Source of the DNA: SIG440 sp045591035
GTDB taxonomy: Bacteria; Bacillota; Clostridia; Monoglobales; Monoglobaceae
DNA length: 27,409 nucleotides
Reading direction: 5' to 3'
NCBI GenBank assembly: GCA_045591035.1
Contig: JAZNSG010000035.1
Location: forward strand, 1-27,409
Positions within the stretch are counted from its first letter, which is position 1, and the number at the start of each line of letters is the position of its first letter. Positions 15,961 to 24,149 of this stretch are shown here, in pieces. The notes below the pieces were generated by a model. It did no database searches. It was not told the DNA's origin and saw only the letters and a program-made list of their open reading frames with translations. The position numbers and the translations under genes are program-made.

Positions 15961-17595
15961 ATGGCAAAACAGATTTTATTCGGTGAAGAAGCAAGACATG
16001 CCCTTGAACAGGGCGTAAATCAATTGGCAGATACAGTTAAAGTAACATTAGGTCCTAAGGGTAGAAATGTTGTTCTTGACAAAAAGTTCGGCACTCCCTT
16101 AATCACCAACGATGGTGTTACAATAGCTAAAGAAATAGAACTCGAAGACCCATTTGAAAACATGGGTGCTCAGCTTGTTAAAGAAGTTGCTGCAAAAACA
16201 AATGACATTGCAGGTGACGGTACTACTACCGCTACACTTCTTGCACAGGCATTGGTACGCGAAGGTCTTAAAAATGTTACAGCAGGTGCAAACCCCATGA
16301 TTGTTAAAAAGGGTATCGCTGCTGCTGTTGAAACAGCCGTAGCTGAAGTTATCAAAAACAGCAAAAAGGTTAGCGGCCGCGATGACATTGCCAGAGTTGC
16401 TGCAGTTTCTGCTGCTGATGAAAACATTGGTGAACTTATTGCAGATGCAATGGAAAAGGTTACTAGCGATGGCGTTATAACTGTTGAAGAATCAAAAACA
16501 GCTGAAACCTACTCTGAAGTTGTTGAAGGTATGCAGTTTGACCGTGGATATATAACACCTTACATGGTAACAGACACAGAAAAGATGGAAGCTGTTATTG
16601 ATGATGCTTACATTCTCATCACCGACAAAAAGATTTCAGTTATCCAGGATCTTCTTCCTCTTCTTGAACAAATCGTTCAGCAGGGCAAAAAGCTTTTGAT
16701 TGTTGCTGAGGACATTGAAGGCGAAGCACTTTCAACTCTCATAGTAAACAAGCTTCGTGGCACATTTACCTGTATCGGTGTTAAAGCTCCCGGCTTTGGC
16801 GAAAGAAGAAAGGCAATGCTCCAGGATATCGCAGTTCTTACAGGCGGTACAGTTATCTCTGACGAGCTTGGTCTTGACCTTAAGGAAACAACAATTGACC
16901 AGCTTGGTCGTGCACGTCAGGTAAAAGTTCTCAAGGAAAACACAATTATCGTTGACGGTGCCGGTAACCCTGATGCAATCCGTTCACGTGTTAACCAGAT
17001 TAAGTCACAGATAGAAACAACTACCTCTGAATTTGACAAAGAAAAGCTCCAGGAAAGACTTGCAAAGCTTTCAGGCGGCGTGGCTGTTATAAAAGTTGGT
17101 GCAGCAACAGAAGTTGAAATGAAAGAAAAGAAACTCAGAATTGAGGATGCTCTTGCTGCAACCCGTGCTGCTGTTGAAGAAGGTATTGTTGCCGGCGGTG
17201 GTACTGCATTTATTAATGCAATGCCCGCTGTTGAAGCTCTCATCAACACTCTTGACGGAGACGAAAAGATTGGTGCTAAAACCGTTCTTCGTGCTCTGGA
17301 AGAACCTGTACGTCAGATTGCATTTAATGCAGGCGTTGAAGGCAGTGTAATCGTTAACCAAATCAAAGCAAGTGAAGTTGGCTATGGCTATAATGCACTC
17401 ACTGAAGAATATATGGATATGCTCAAAAACGGTATAGTTGACCCAACAAAGGTTACACGTTCTGCACTCCAGAACGCAGCTTCAGTTGCAGCAATGGTTC
17501 TCACTACCGAAAGTATCGTTGCAAACAAACCTGACCCCGCAGCAGACGCAGCATCAGCTGCAGCTATGGCAGGTGCCGGTGGCGGAATGTACTAA
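15961..17595 (+). CDS. groEL: Chaperonin GroEL
   Basis: This is a 544-residue ATP-dependent chaperonin that forms the double seven-membered ring. The nucleotide site shows LGPKGRNVVLDKKFGTP, NDGVTIAKEI and GDGTTTATLLAQAL. The apical domain and hinge read RGYITPYMVTD and VKAPGFGERRKAML, and the second equatorial part has VEEGIVAGGGTAFINA. The C-terminus ends in a short GGGMY version of the usual Gly-Gly-Met tail. AGGAGG precedes the start by nine bases. A strong terminator follows 20 bases after the stop. Codon usage appears more selected than in neighbours, as expected for a highly expressed gene. Confidence 0.99.
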   Translation: MAKQILFGEEARHALEQGVNQLADTVKVTLGPKGRNVVLDKKFGTPLITNDGVTIAKEIELEDPFENMGAQLVKEVAAKTNDIAGDGTTTATLLAQALVREGLKNVTAGANPMIVKKGIAAAVETAVAEVIKNSKKVSGRDDIARVAAVSAADENIGELIADAMEKVTSDGVITVEESKTAETYSEVVEGMQFDRGYITPYMVTDTEKMEAVIDDAYILITDKKISVIQDLLPLLEQIVQQGKKLLIVAEDIEGEALSTLIVNKLRGTFTCIGVKAPGFGERRKAMLQDIAVLTGGTVISDELGLDLKETTIDQLGRARQVKVLKENTIIVDGAGNPDAIRSRVNQIKSQIETTTSEFDKEKLQERLAKLSGGVAVIKVGAATEVEMKEKKLRIEDALAATRAAVEEGIVAGGGTAFINAMPAVEALINTLDGDEKIGAKTVLRALEEPVRQIAFNAGVEGSVIVNQIKASEVGYGYNALTEEYMDMLKNGIVDPTKVTRSALQNAASVAAMVLTTESIVANKPDPAADAASAAAMAGAGGGMY

Positions 17596-17615
17596 AAATA
17601 ATTTAACTATTTTGA

Positions 17616-17648
17616 ATGGTCTCAATCTAGGATTGAGACCATTTTTTT
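17616..17648 (+). terminator. Rho-independent terminator of groES-groEL
   Basis: The 12-bp perfect stem ATGGTCTCAATC/GATTGAGACCAT has a TAG loop and is followed by six further T. Confidence 0.95.
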
Positions 17649-17709
17649 GCATATTTTCACTCTTTATTCATTGTTTTTGTATTTTTATGCATTTGTTTTG
17701 CAAGAACTC

Positions 17710-17738
17710 TTGACAAACAAATGTTTTTGTATTACAAT
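17710..17738 (+). promoter_or_regulatory. Sigma-A promoter of the amino-acid ABC importer
   Basis: TTGACA (17710-17715), a 17-base spacer and TACAAT (17733-17738). AGGAGG and the start codon follow about 35 bases on. No riboswitch or T-box is visible in the leader. Confidence 0.8.
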
Positions 17739-17779
17739 AGTATAATAAAATTAAACCCAATTTTTAGGAGGATATTAAA

Positions 17780-18571
17780 ATGAAAAAAATTATTTGTTTA
17801 CTTCTCGCAACTATGATGATGGTTTGTTGTCTTGCAGGTTGTGGAGCTAAGGATGTTAAATTGACTATTCTTGACACAGAGTATGCTGTTGAAGACTATG
17901 CCATTTGTGTAGCAAAAGAAGATACCGAACTTCTTGCAAATATTAACAAAGCGCTTGAAGAGCTTACTGCTGATGGCACAGCACAAAAGATAGTTGACAA
18001 ATACATATCTGGCACAGCACACGACCTTGCTTTCCAGACAGATGTTGAAGGCAAAGATGAGCTTCATATGGCAACAAACGCTCAGTTCCCCCCATATGAA
18101 TTTTATGAAGGAGAAAAAGTCGTTGGTATAGACGCTGAAATGGCAGCTGCTATCGCTGACAAACTTGATATGAAACTCGTTATTGACGATATGGAATTTG
18201 ATGCTATTATCACAGCTGTTCAGTCCGGCAAAGCTGACATGGGTATGGCAGGTATGACAGTTACAGAAGACAGACTCAAAAACATCAACTTCTCTTCAAC
18301 TTATGCAACAGGTATCCAGTCAATCATCGTTCCTGAGGGAAGTCCCATTAAATCAGTTGATGATCTCTTTGCAGACGGTGCAAAATATCTTGTAGGAACT
18401 CAAAAAGGTACAACAGGTGACATTTACGCAGAAGGAGACTTTGGAGCTGAAAGAGTTATGAAATATGCATCCGGCAACGAAGCTGTTCAAGCTCTTGTTA
18501 CAGGCAAGGTTGACTGTGTAATTATTGACAACGAACCCGCAAAAGCTTATGTTGCGGCAAACAACAAATAA
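17780..18571 (+). CDS. Polar amino-acid ABC importer, substrate-binding lipoprotein with permuted domain order
   Basis: This is a 263-residue SBP_bac_3-type binding protein. A lipoprotein signal peptide ends in LAGC (Cys 21). The core is recognisable: MATNAQFPPYEFYEGEKVVG (about 97), IDDMEFDAIITAVQSGKADM, AGMTVTEDRLKNINFSSTYA, GTQKGTTGDIYA and VIIDNEPAKAYVAANNK, where the protein ends. In family members that last motif is followed by a strand-helix segment of the type LKILDTEYAVEDYAI... ELLxKINKALEELKADGTxxKIxxKY. Here that segment sits instead at residues 28-78, directly after the lipobox, joined to the core by a linker (79-94). The order is therefore circularly permuted. Permease and ATPase genes follow, so transport of an amino acid is expected. 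Confidence 0.92.
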   Translation: MKKIICLLLATMMMVCCLAGCGAKDVKLTILDTEYAVEDYAICVAKEDTELLANINKALEELTADGTAQKIVDKYISGTAHDLAFQTDVEGKDELHMATNAQFPPYEFYEGEKVVGIDAEMAAAIADKLDMKLVIDDMEFDAIITAVQSGKADMGMAGMTVTEDRLKNINFSSTYATGIQSIIVPEGSPIKSVDDLFADGAKYLVGTQKGTTGDIYAEGDFGAERVMKYASGNEAVQALVTGKVDCVIIDNEPAKAYVAANNK

Positions 18572-18590
18572 TTTTCCGACAACTGCACTG

Positions 18591-18618
18591 GGGCGGACTT
18601 TTTCCGCCCTACTTTTTT
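18591..18618 (+). terminator. Intra-operon stem-loop terminator after the binding-protein gene
   Basis: The stem GGGCGGA/TCCGCCC with a CTTTT loop is followed by a T-rich tract (TACTTTTTT). It lies between the binding protein and permease. Partial termination here would give the usual excess of binding protein over membrane components, by inference. Confidence 0.8.
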
Positions 18619-18670
18619 GCTGTAAAGAATAAACATAACTACATATAAATATTGATTGGTAGGTGATATA

Positions 18671-19396
18671 ATGAATTGGTTTGAAGAACTTAAATCAGAC
18701 TTTATACTCAATTTTATTGAAGATGGTCGTTGGAAATTCATTACAAGCGGACTGAAAAATACTTTAGTAATTACTTTCTTTTCAGTTTTACTTGGCATTT
18801 TGCTTGGTTTGGTTATAGCCATAATTCGTTCAAGCTATGACAAAACATGTACTGAAACGAAAAGAGGATTTAAAAAATTACTTCTGAGTGTTGCAAATTC
18901 AATTTGTAAGATTTATTTAACAGTAATTCGCGGAACACCGGTTGTGGTTCAACTTATGATCATGTACTACATTATATTTGCATCATCAAGAAATAGTTTG
19001 TTTGTTGCTATTCTTGCATTCGGTATAAACTCAGGTGCATATGTTGCCGAAATTGTCCGTTCAGGTATTATGTCCATTGACGAAGGTCAATTTGAAGCCG
19101 GCAGAAGTCTTGGCTTTGATTACAAGCAGACAATGATTTACATCATAATGCCTCAAGCATTCAAAAACATCCTCCCTGCTCTCGCGAACGAGTTCATTGT
19201 TCTTCTCAAAGAAACTTCTGTTGCGGGTTATGTTACCATTCGCGACCTCACAATGGGCGGAAATATCATCAGAGCTGCTACATATTCACCATTTATGCCT
19301 CTTATTGCAGTTGCAGTAATATATCTCATATTAGTAATGTTCTTTACAAAACTTGTGAGCATTCTGGAAAGGAGGTTACGTAGGAGTGAACGCTAA
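18671..19396 (+). CDS. Amino-acid ABC transporter permease
   Basis: This 241-residue HisM/GlnP-type permease has about five membrane segments (near 30-55, 85-110, 112-130, 170-190 and 205-228). The EAA loop that contacts the ATPase reads GQFEAGRSLGFDYKQTM followed by IIMPQAFKNILPALANEFI, the family signature. IYLTVIRGTPVVVQLM is also typical of polar amino-acid permeases. The start is set at ATG 18671, because AGGTGAT lies just upstream; an in-frame TTG at 18656 has no such site. Its end overlaps the ATPase gene by 11 bases, indicating translational coupling. Confidence 0.95.
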   Translation: MNWFEELKSDFILNFIEDGRWKFITSGLKNTLVITFFSVLLGILLGLVIAIIRSSYDKTCTETKRGFKKLLLSVANSICKIYLTVIRGTPVVVQLMIMYYIIFASSRNSLFVAILAFGINSGAYVAEIVRSGIMSIDEGQFEAGRSLGFDYKQTMIYIIMPQAFKNILPALANEFIVLLKETSVAGYVTIRDLTMGGNIIRAATYSPFMPLIAVAVIYLILVMFFTKLVSILERRLRRSER

Positions 19397-20129
19397 CTCT
19401 ATTATAAAAACTGAAAACCTTAGCAAAAGCTACAAAGACGGAAAAATAGTTGCTCTTGATAACGTTTCAACTGAAATAGCGAAAGGTGAGGTTGTCGTTA
19501 TTATTGGACCATCCGGAAGCGGAAAATCCACCTTCCTTCGTTCTCTTAATCTCCTTGAAGTCCCAACGTCAGGAAAAATTGTTTTTGAAGATCAAGACCT
19601 GACAAGTGAAAAAACAAACATAAATCTTCATCGTCAAAAGATGGGAATGGTTTTTCAACAGTTTAATCTCTTTCCGCATATGACAGTTTTAAAAAATCTA
19701 ACCATCGCTCCTATCAAGCTTCTTAAAATGCCAAAAGATATGGCAGAAGAAAAAGCTTTAAATCTTCTTGACCGTGTTGGACTACGCGACCGTGCAGATT
19801 CTTATCCTTCCCAGCTTTCAGGTGGGCAGAAACAGCGAGTTGCAATTGTAAGAGCTTTGATGATGAGTCCTGATGTTATGCTGTTTGATGAGCCTACCTC
19901 TGCTCTTGACCCTGAAATGGTGGGCGAAGTTCTTTCTGTAATGAAGGAACTTGCAAAAACCGGGATGACAATGGTGGTTGTAACTCACGAAATGGGTTTT
20001 GCCCGTGAGGTTGCTGACCGGGTTATCTTTATGTGTGATGGAAAAATAGCTGAAGAGGGAACTCCGGATAAGATTTTTACAAATCCACAAGACCCCAGAA
20101 CAAAACAGTTTTTACAAAACATTCTCTAA
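19386..20129 (+). CDS. Amino-acid ABC transporter ATP-binding protein (GlnQ/HisP type)
   Basis: This 247-residue ATPase powers the importer. The motifs are Walker A GPSGSGKSTFLRSL (about residue 39), Q-loop FQQFNLFPHMTVLKNL, signature LSGGQKQRVAIVRALM, Walker B VMLFDEPTSALDPEM and the H-loop VVTHEMGFA. The polar amino-acid subfamily feature EGTPDKIFTNPQDPRTKQFL is at the C-terminus. The start codon is GTG, with AGGAGG nine bases upstream, inside the end of the permease gene. A terminator follows directly, closing the three-gene operon. Confidence 0.97.
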   Translation: MNANSIIKTENLSKSYKDGKIVALDNVSTEIAKGEVVVIIGPSGSGKSTFLRSLNLLEVPTSGKIVFEDQDLTSEKTNINLHRQKMGMVFQQFNLFPHMTVLKNLTIAPIKLLKMPKDMAEEKALNLLDRVGLRDRADSYPSQLSGGQKQRVAIVRALMMSPDVMLFDEPTSALDPEMVGEVLSVMKELAKTGMTMVVVTHEMGFAREVADRVIFMCDGKIAEEGTPDKIFTNPQDPRTKQFLQNIL

Positions 20130-20138
20130 GTTTTTATT

Positions 20139-20169
20139 CGAAGCAGAAATATTTCTGCTTCGATTTTTT
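20139..20169 (+). terminator. Rho-independent terminator of the amino-acid importer operon
   Basis: The perfect stem CGAAGCAGAA/TTCTGCTTCG with an ATAT centre is followed by ATTTTTTT, nine bases after the ATPase stop. Confidence 0.93.
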
Positions 20170-20177
20170 TAATTTTA

Positions 20178-20206
20178 TTGATTTTTTCTTGCATAAGTGT
20201 TATACT
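20178..20206 (+). promoter_or_regulatory. Sigma-A promoter of coaX and following genes
   Basis: TTGATT (20178-20183), a 17-base spacer and TATACT (20201-20206). Confidence 0.7.
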
Positions 20207-20253
20207 CTAATTGAAAAAGTTTTCAAGTTAATTTTAACGAGAGGATGAGTTTT

Positions 20254-21018
20254 ATGGTTCTTACCATTGATATAGGAAACACAAATATTGTACTAGGCGG
20301 TTTTTTGGAAGAAGAGCTTATTTTTGTTGCCCGGATGGCAACTAATGTTACAAAAACCGAAGACGAATATGCCACCAAAATACGCAGTATTCTTGCCCTC
20401 CATAATGTGGACAAGTCTGCTGTCAGGGGGGCTATTGTCTCTTCAGTTGTTCCTCCTCTCAATTCTGTCATCAAGAAAGCAATTCAACTGGTTTATGATG
20501 TAGAGCCTATTATGGTTCAGCCCGGCATTAAAACCGGCATAAACATCCATTGTGATAACCCCTCAAGCGTTGGCGCCGACCTGATTTGTGCCTGTGTTGC
20601 AGCTCACCATCTTTATGGCAGTCCGTCGCTTATTGTCGATATGGGTACAGCCACAAAAATTATGGTTATGGATAAAACGGGAACCTTTATTGGACTTTCG
20701 ATTATTCCCGGTGTGAATATCGCACTTAAGGCTCTTGCAAGTGGCACTGCCCAGCTTCCTCAGATAAGCCTTGAAGCACCAAAATCCGTAATTGGCAAAA
20801 ACACTGTTGATTGTATGCGTTCGGGTGTGGTATTCGGAAACGCAAGTCTCATTGATGGTATGCTTGACCGTTTTAATGAAGAAATGGGCGAAAACCTTCC
20901 CGTTTATGGCACAGGCGGTCTTTCATCAACAATTCTCAGCTACTGTAAGCACAATATTACTATTGACCAGGATTTAGTCCTTAAGGGACTTAACATAATT
21001 TACAACAAAAATAAATAA
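20254..21018 (+). CDS. coaX: Type III pantothenate kinase
   Basis: CoaX phosphorylates pantothenate in the first step of coenzyme A synthesis and belongs to the ASKHA fold. The 254 residues equal the usual length. The motifs are the phosphate-binding LTIDIGNTNIVLGGF, NPSSVGADLICACVAAHHLY, VDMGTATKIMVMD and the substrate loop GVNIALKALASGTAQLP. The start is set at ATG 20254; the in-frame ATG at 20245 sits inside the GAGAGG ribosome site and would leave no spacing. Type III kinases are not feedback-inhibited by CoA. The next gene, an ECF vitamin transporter subunit, suggests uptake and activation of pantothenate together. Confidence 0.96.
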   Translation: MVLTIDIGNTNIVLGGFLEEELIFVARMATNVTKTEDEYATKIRSILALHNVDKSAVRGAIVSSVVPPLNSVIKKAIQLVYDVEPIMVQPGIKTGINIHCDNPSSVGADLICACVAAHHLYGSPSLIVDMGTATKIMVMDKTGTFIGLSIIPGVNIALKALASGTAQLPQISLEAPKSVIGKNTVDCMRSGVVFGNASLIDGMLDRFNEEMGENLPVYGTGGLSSTILSYCKHNITIDQDLVLKGLNIIYNKNK

Positions 21019-21115
21019 ATACTTTTTGTGTATTACTCCTTTGGGGAGATAATATAAAAAATTTTTATGCGTTGTATCATCACATTTGGTGAACGACAGC
21101 AAGGAGGAAATTTAT

Positions 21116-21706
21116 ATGAAAACACAAAACAAAAAAGGAATGTCAACAGAAAAGTTGGTAATAAGTGCATTAATGACTTCTTTAGTTATACTTTTTCAGT
21201 TGTTAGCCACTTACACAACATTTTTCGGTCCATTCTCAACTGCTATCGGCTTGATTCCCATCGCCATAGGTGCTATCCTATGTGGACCTGCTATTGGCGC
21301 ATGGCTTGGTTTGATTTTTGCAGTTATCATTTTTGCAACCGGAGGTGCTAACCTTTTTCTCGCATTTGACATACCCGGTACTATAATCACCGTGCTTTCC
21401 AAAGGTATATTATGTGGTCTTATAGCAGGCTTTACATACAAGGCTATTTACAAATTCAACTCAACAATAGCAGCATTTGCTGCAGCAATTATCTGTCCGA
21501 TAGTCAATACTGGTATATTTATTCTCGGTTGTTTTATATTCTTTATGGACGATGCCGTTGGAATTGCAGAAATGATCGGCAGTGCCGAAACCGGTATTGC
21601 ACTCTTTATTGCGTTGGCTCTTGGAAACTTCATATTCGAACTGGGATTAAACACCATCCTTAGCCCGGTTGTTGTCAAGTTGTTAAATATAAGAAAAAAG
21701 GGATAA
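21116..21706 (+). CDS. ECF transporter S component, probably pantothenate-specific
   Basis: This 196-residue protein has about six membrane segments and the form of an energy-coupling-factor S component (PF12822): VISALMTSLVILFQLL, then GPFSTAIGLIPIAIGAIL, GPAIGAWLGLIFAVIIF and a later ILSPVVVKLL helix. S components bind a vitamin and share an ECF ATPase/T module encoded elsewhere; none is in this window. The start at 21116 has AAGGAGG eight bases upstream and is preferred to an in-frame TTG at 21086. Being directly after coaX makes pantothenate the likeliest ligand, but this rests on context; other vitamins remain possible. Confidence 0.88.
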   Translation: MKTQNKKGMSTEKLVISALMTSLVILFQLLATYTTFFGPFSTAIGLIPIAIGAILCGPAIGAWLGLIFAVIIFATGGANLFLAFDIPGTIITVLSKGILCGLIAGFTYKAIYKFNSTIAAFAAAIICPIVNTGIFILGCFIFFMDDAVGIAEMIGSAETGIALFIALALGNFIFELGLNTILSPVVVKLLNIRKKG

Positions 21707-21710
21707 ATGT

Positions 21711-22409
21711 ATGTCAGAAATATTTTCACGAACAGAAATGCTTTTAGGAAAACAGAATATTGAAAAACTAAAGACATCTCATGTGGCGGTTTTTGGTCTT
21801 GGCGGCGTTGGCGGACACGTGGTTGAAGCATTGGCAAGATGCGGGATTGAAAATTTCTCACTTTTTGACAATGATACCGTTTGCGAAAGCAATCTGAATC
21901 GTCAAATTATTGCTACTGTTGATACAATCGGTATGCAAAAAACCGAGGCAATGAAAAACCGCATTTTAAGCATAAACCCAAATGCAAAGGTTACACTTCA
22001 CAATGTTTTTTATCTGCCCGAAAATGCTGATAATTTCTCGTTTGATGACTATTCATACATCATTGATGCCATTGATACTGTAAGTGCAAAAATCGAGCTT
22101 GTTGTTCGTGCAAAAGAGAAAAACATTCCCATAATAAGTTCAATGGGAACAGGAAACAAACTAAATCCCACTATGCTTGAGGTCTCAGATATATACAAAA
22201 CATCTGTATGCCCACTAGCAAGGGTTATGCGCCGGGAACTGAAAGCGCGAAATATCCCAAGCCTTAAGGTAGTGTATTCCAAAGAAGAACCTCTAAAAAC
22301 AACCGTTAAAGACGAAAAGGGAAAACCAATTCCCGGAAGTACCTCTTTTGTCCCCTCGGTTGCAGGTCTTATAATAGCAAGTGAAGTAATAAAGGATTTA
22401 TATAAGTAA
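21711..22409 (+). CDS. tcdA: tRNA threonylcarbamoyladenosine dehydratase (ThiF/E1-like)
   Basis: This 232-residue E1-like adenylating enzyme of the TcdA (YgdL/CsdL) group converts t6A37 of tRNA to the cyclic ct6A form using ATP. The Rossmann nucleotide site is VAVFGLGGVGGHVVEALARC, followed by DNDTVCESNLNRQI, IDAIDTVSAK and SSMGTGNKLNPT. The later region CPLARVMRRELKAR and GSTSFVPSVAGLIIASEV is typical of TcdA rather than MoeB or ThiF, and no zinc-binding CxxC pairs of MoeB are present. It starts five bases after the ECF gene with GGGAT as ribosome site, so it is likely co-transcribed. A bidirectional terminator follows. Confidence 0.9.
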   Translation: MSEIFSRTEMLLGKQNIEKLKTSHVAVFGLGGVGGHVVEALARCGIENFSLFDNDTVCESNLNRQIIATVDTIGMQKTEAMKNRILSINPNAKVTLHNVFYLPENADNFSFDDYSYIIDAIDTVSAKIELVVRAKEKNIPIISSMGTGNKLNPTMLEVSDIYKTSVCPLARVMRRELKARNIPSLKVVYSKEEPLKTTVKDEKGKPIPGSTSFVPSVAGLIIASEVIKDLYK

Positions 22410-22418
22410 ACAAAAAAT

Positions 22419-22457
22419 AATATGGGTTGTGGCAATTCCACAACCCATATTTATTTT
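22419..22457. terminator. Bidirectional terminator between tcdA and pncC
   Basis: The 14-bp stem AATATGGGTTGTGG/CCACAACCCATATT has a CAATT loop, followed by TATTTT on the plus strand and preceded by CAAAAAATA (U-rich on the minus transcript). It overlaps the stop codon of the minus-strand pncC gene. Confidence 0.88.
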
Positions 22458-22948
22458 ATTATATCAATTACCAATTCCAACGCTTTATTTGCAGTTTTTT
22501 CTCTCACCCTGTCTCTGTCACCATCAAAGTGAAAACATTCTGCTTTGTGCACATCAGCACTGCAAATGCCAATCCACACAGTTCCAACGGGTTTTTCTTT
22601 TGTGCCACCCGTCGGTCCAGCAATTCCTGTAACAGAAATCCCAATATCCGCACCGGAAATTTCAACTACCCCTTTGCACATTTCAAGGGCTGTTTCTTCG
22701 GATACAGCACCGAATTTTTCCAAGGTCTCACTCTTAACACCAATAAGCTTTTGTTTCTGCTCGTTTGAATAGGTCACAACTCCGAGGTCAAAGCATCCGG
22801 ATGCACCTGAAACCGAAGTAATCTTCGATGCAATCAATCCACCGGTACAGCTTTCGGCAGTAGCGACTTTGAGACCTTTTTTGAGCAACAGTTCACATAA
22901 AAATTTCTCAGGAGATTTTAAGTTTTTAGCTATACTCTTTCTAAACAT
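22451..22948 (-). CDS. pncC: CinA C-terminal-type nicotinamide-nucleotide amidohydrolase
   Basis: This is a 165-residue stand-alone CinA C-terminal domain, the form known as PncC or YgaD, which deamidates NMN to NaMN in NAD recycling. The conserved blocks are VATAESCTGGLIASKIT, GVVTYSNEQKQKLIGV, FGAVSEETALEMCKG, GISVTGIAGPTGGT and EKPVGTVWIGI. The N-terminal MoaB-like domain of full CinA is absent. GAGGTAAC precedes the ATG at 22948. The gene follows thiI by 12 bases, so it is the last gene of a cysteine desulfurase-thiI-pncC transcript. Confidence 0.92.
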   Translation of the reverse strand: MFRKSIAKNLKSPEKFLCELLLKKGLKVATAESCTGGLIASKITSVSGASGCFDLGVVTYSNEQKQKLIGVKSETLEKFGAVSEETALEMCKGVVEISGADIGISVTGIAGPTGGTKEKPVGTVWIGICSADVHKAECFHFDGDRDRVREKTANKALELVIDIIK

Positions 22949-22960
22949 TCATGTTACCTC

Positions 22961-24136
22961 TTATTTTATAACCAAGACTTCTTCCTCTGCTATTGCCGCC
23001 TGAATCAGTTCATCTATATTCTCGAGTGCCTTCTCCGCCTCAATTATCTCACTAAGCTGTGGCTTTGTTTTTGGGTGTTTGGGCACAAAAATAGTGCAAC
23101 AATCTTCATAAGGCAAAATCGAAAGCTCATATGTGTCGATTTTCTTTGAAATTGACACAATTTCCTCTTTATCCATACCTATCAAAGGTCTGAATACGGG
23201 CTGCTGCACCGCATTATCAGTGCAAACCAGGCTTTCCATGGTCTGACTTGCAACCTGACCTATACTTTCCCCTGTTATAAGAGCCGCTGAACCCGTTTTG
23301 TTTGAAATTTCTTCAGCTATACGCATCATAATTCTTCTCATAATAACAGTAAGATAATTTTCAGGACATTTTTCAATTATATCCAACTGGATTTGAGTAA
23401 ACGGCACTATATGAAGGTGTATCTTTCCGCAATACCTCGCCACTTTTTTTGCTAAATCGATTACCTTTTCCTTTGCTCTGTCACTGGTGTATGGATGGCT
23501 GTGAAAATGCACTGCCTCAAGTTCAACTCCTCGTTTTGCTATCATATAACCCGCAACAGGACTGTCAATTCCGCCCGAAAGAAGCAAAGTAGCCTTACCG
23601 TTTGTGCCTACAGGCATACCACCCGCGCCTTTGATTTTTCTTGTATAAACATAAGCTTCTTGGCGAATTTCAACATTCACAGTAATGTCCGGATTATGCA
23701 CATCGACAGTTAAATTCTCAACACCATCCAAAATCATTCCGCCAAGCTCCATGCAAATCTGTGGAGAGTTTAAGGGGAACTTTTTATCCTCTCTTTTTGC
23801 CTCTACTTTAAAGGTTTTTCCGTTGGGATTGCATTCCTCAACACAACGTATTGCTGTTTTTGCTATGCTCTCCATATCCTTTTCGCATTTCACAACAGGA
23901 CAAATATTAACAATCCCAAATATTTTAGTTAAAGCCTCGAGTGCTTCGTCCATATCAGCGGATGCATCCATCGGTTCAACATATACCGTGGACTGAGCTT
24001 TTCGCACACTGAACTTTCCAATCTTATCCAAACGACTTTTAATGTTATCAAGCAATTTCCTCTCAAACAAAGGCTTATTCAGTCCCTTAAGGGCAATTTC
24101 ACCATATTTAAGCAAAATCAAATCTATCTTTTGCAT
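22961..24136 (-). CDS. thiI: tRNA uracil 4-sulfurtransferase ThiI
   Basis: ThiI makes 4-thiouridine at position 8 of tRNA and can feed sulfur to thiamine synthesis. The 391 residues hold an N-terminal ferredoxin-like domain and a THUMP domain (about 1-165), then the PP-loop ATPase domain beginning LLLSGGIDSPVAGYM (about 186). The C-terminal conserved YEDCCTIFVPKHPKT is present. There is no rhodanese domain as in E. coli ThiI, which is normal for Firmicutes, where a dedicated cysteine desulfurase supplies the sulfur. That partner gene lies 13 bases upstream. AAGGAGTG lies eight bases before the ATG. Confidence 0.96.
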   Translation of the reverse strand: MQKIDLILLKYGEIALKGLNKPLFERKLLDNIKSRLDKIGKFSVRKAQSTVYVEPMDASADMDEALEALTKIFGIVNICPVVKCEKDMESIAKTAIRCVEECNPNGKTFKVEAKREDKKFPLNSPQICMELGGMILDGVENLTVDVHNPDITVNVEIRQEAYVYTRKIKGAGGMPVGTNGKATLLLSGGIDSPVAGYMIAKRGVELEAVHFHSHPYTSDRAKEKVIDLAKKVARYCGKIHLHIVPFTQIQLDIIEKCPENYLTVIMRRIMMRIAEEISNKTGSAALITGESIGQVASQTMESLVCTDNAVQQPVFRPLIGMDKEEIVSISKKIDTYELSILPYEDCCTIFVPKHPKTKPQLSEIIEAEKALENIDELIQAAIAEEEVLVIK

Positions 24137-24149
24137 AAATTTTCACTCC

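Noticed and set aside
16170..17361. Several minus-strand open frames within groEL
   Set aside because: They are shadows of the groEL reading frame, with no ribosome sites and skewed compositions.
21086..21115. N-terminal extension of the ECF S component from a TTG
   Set aside because: The extension contains the AAGGAGG ribosome site for the ATG at 21116.
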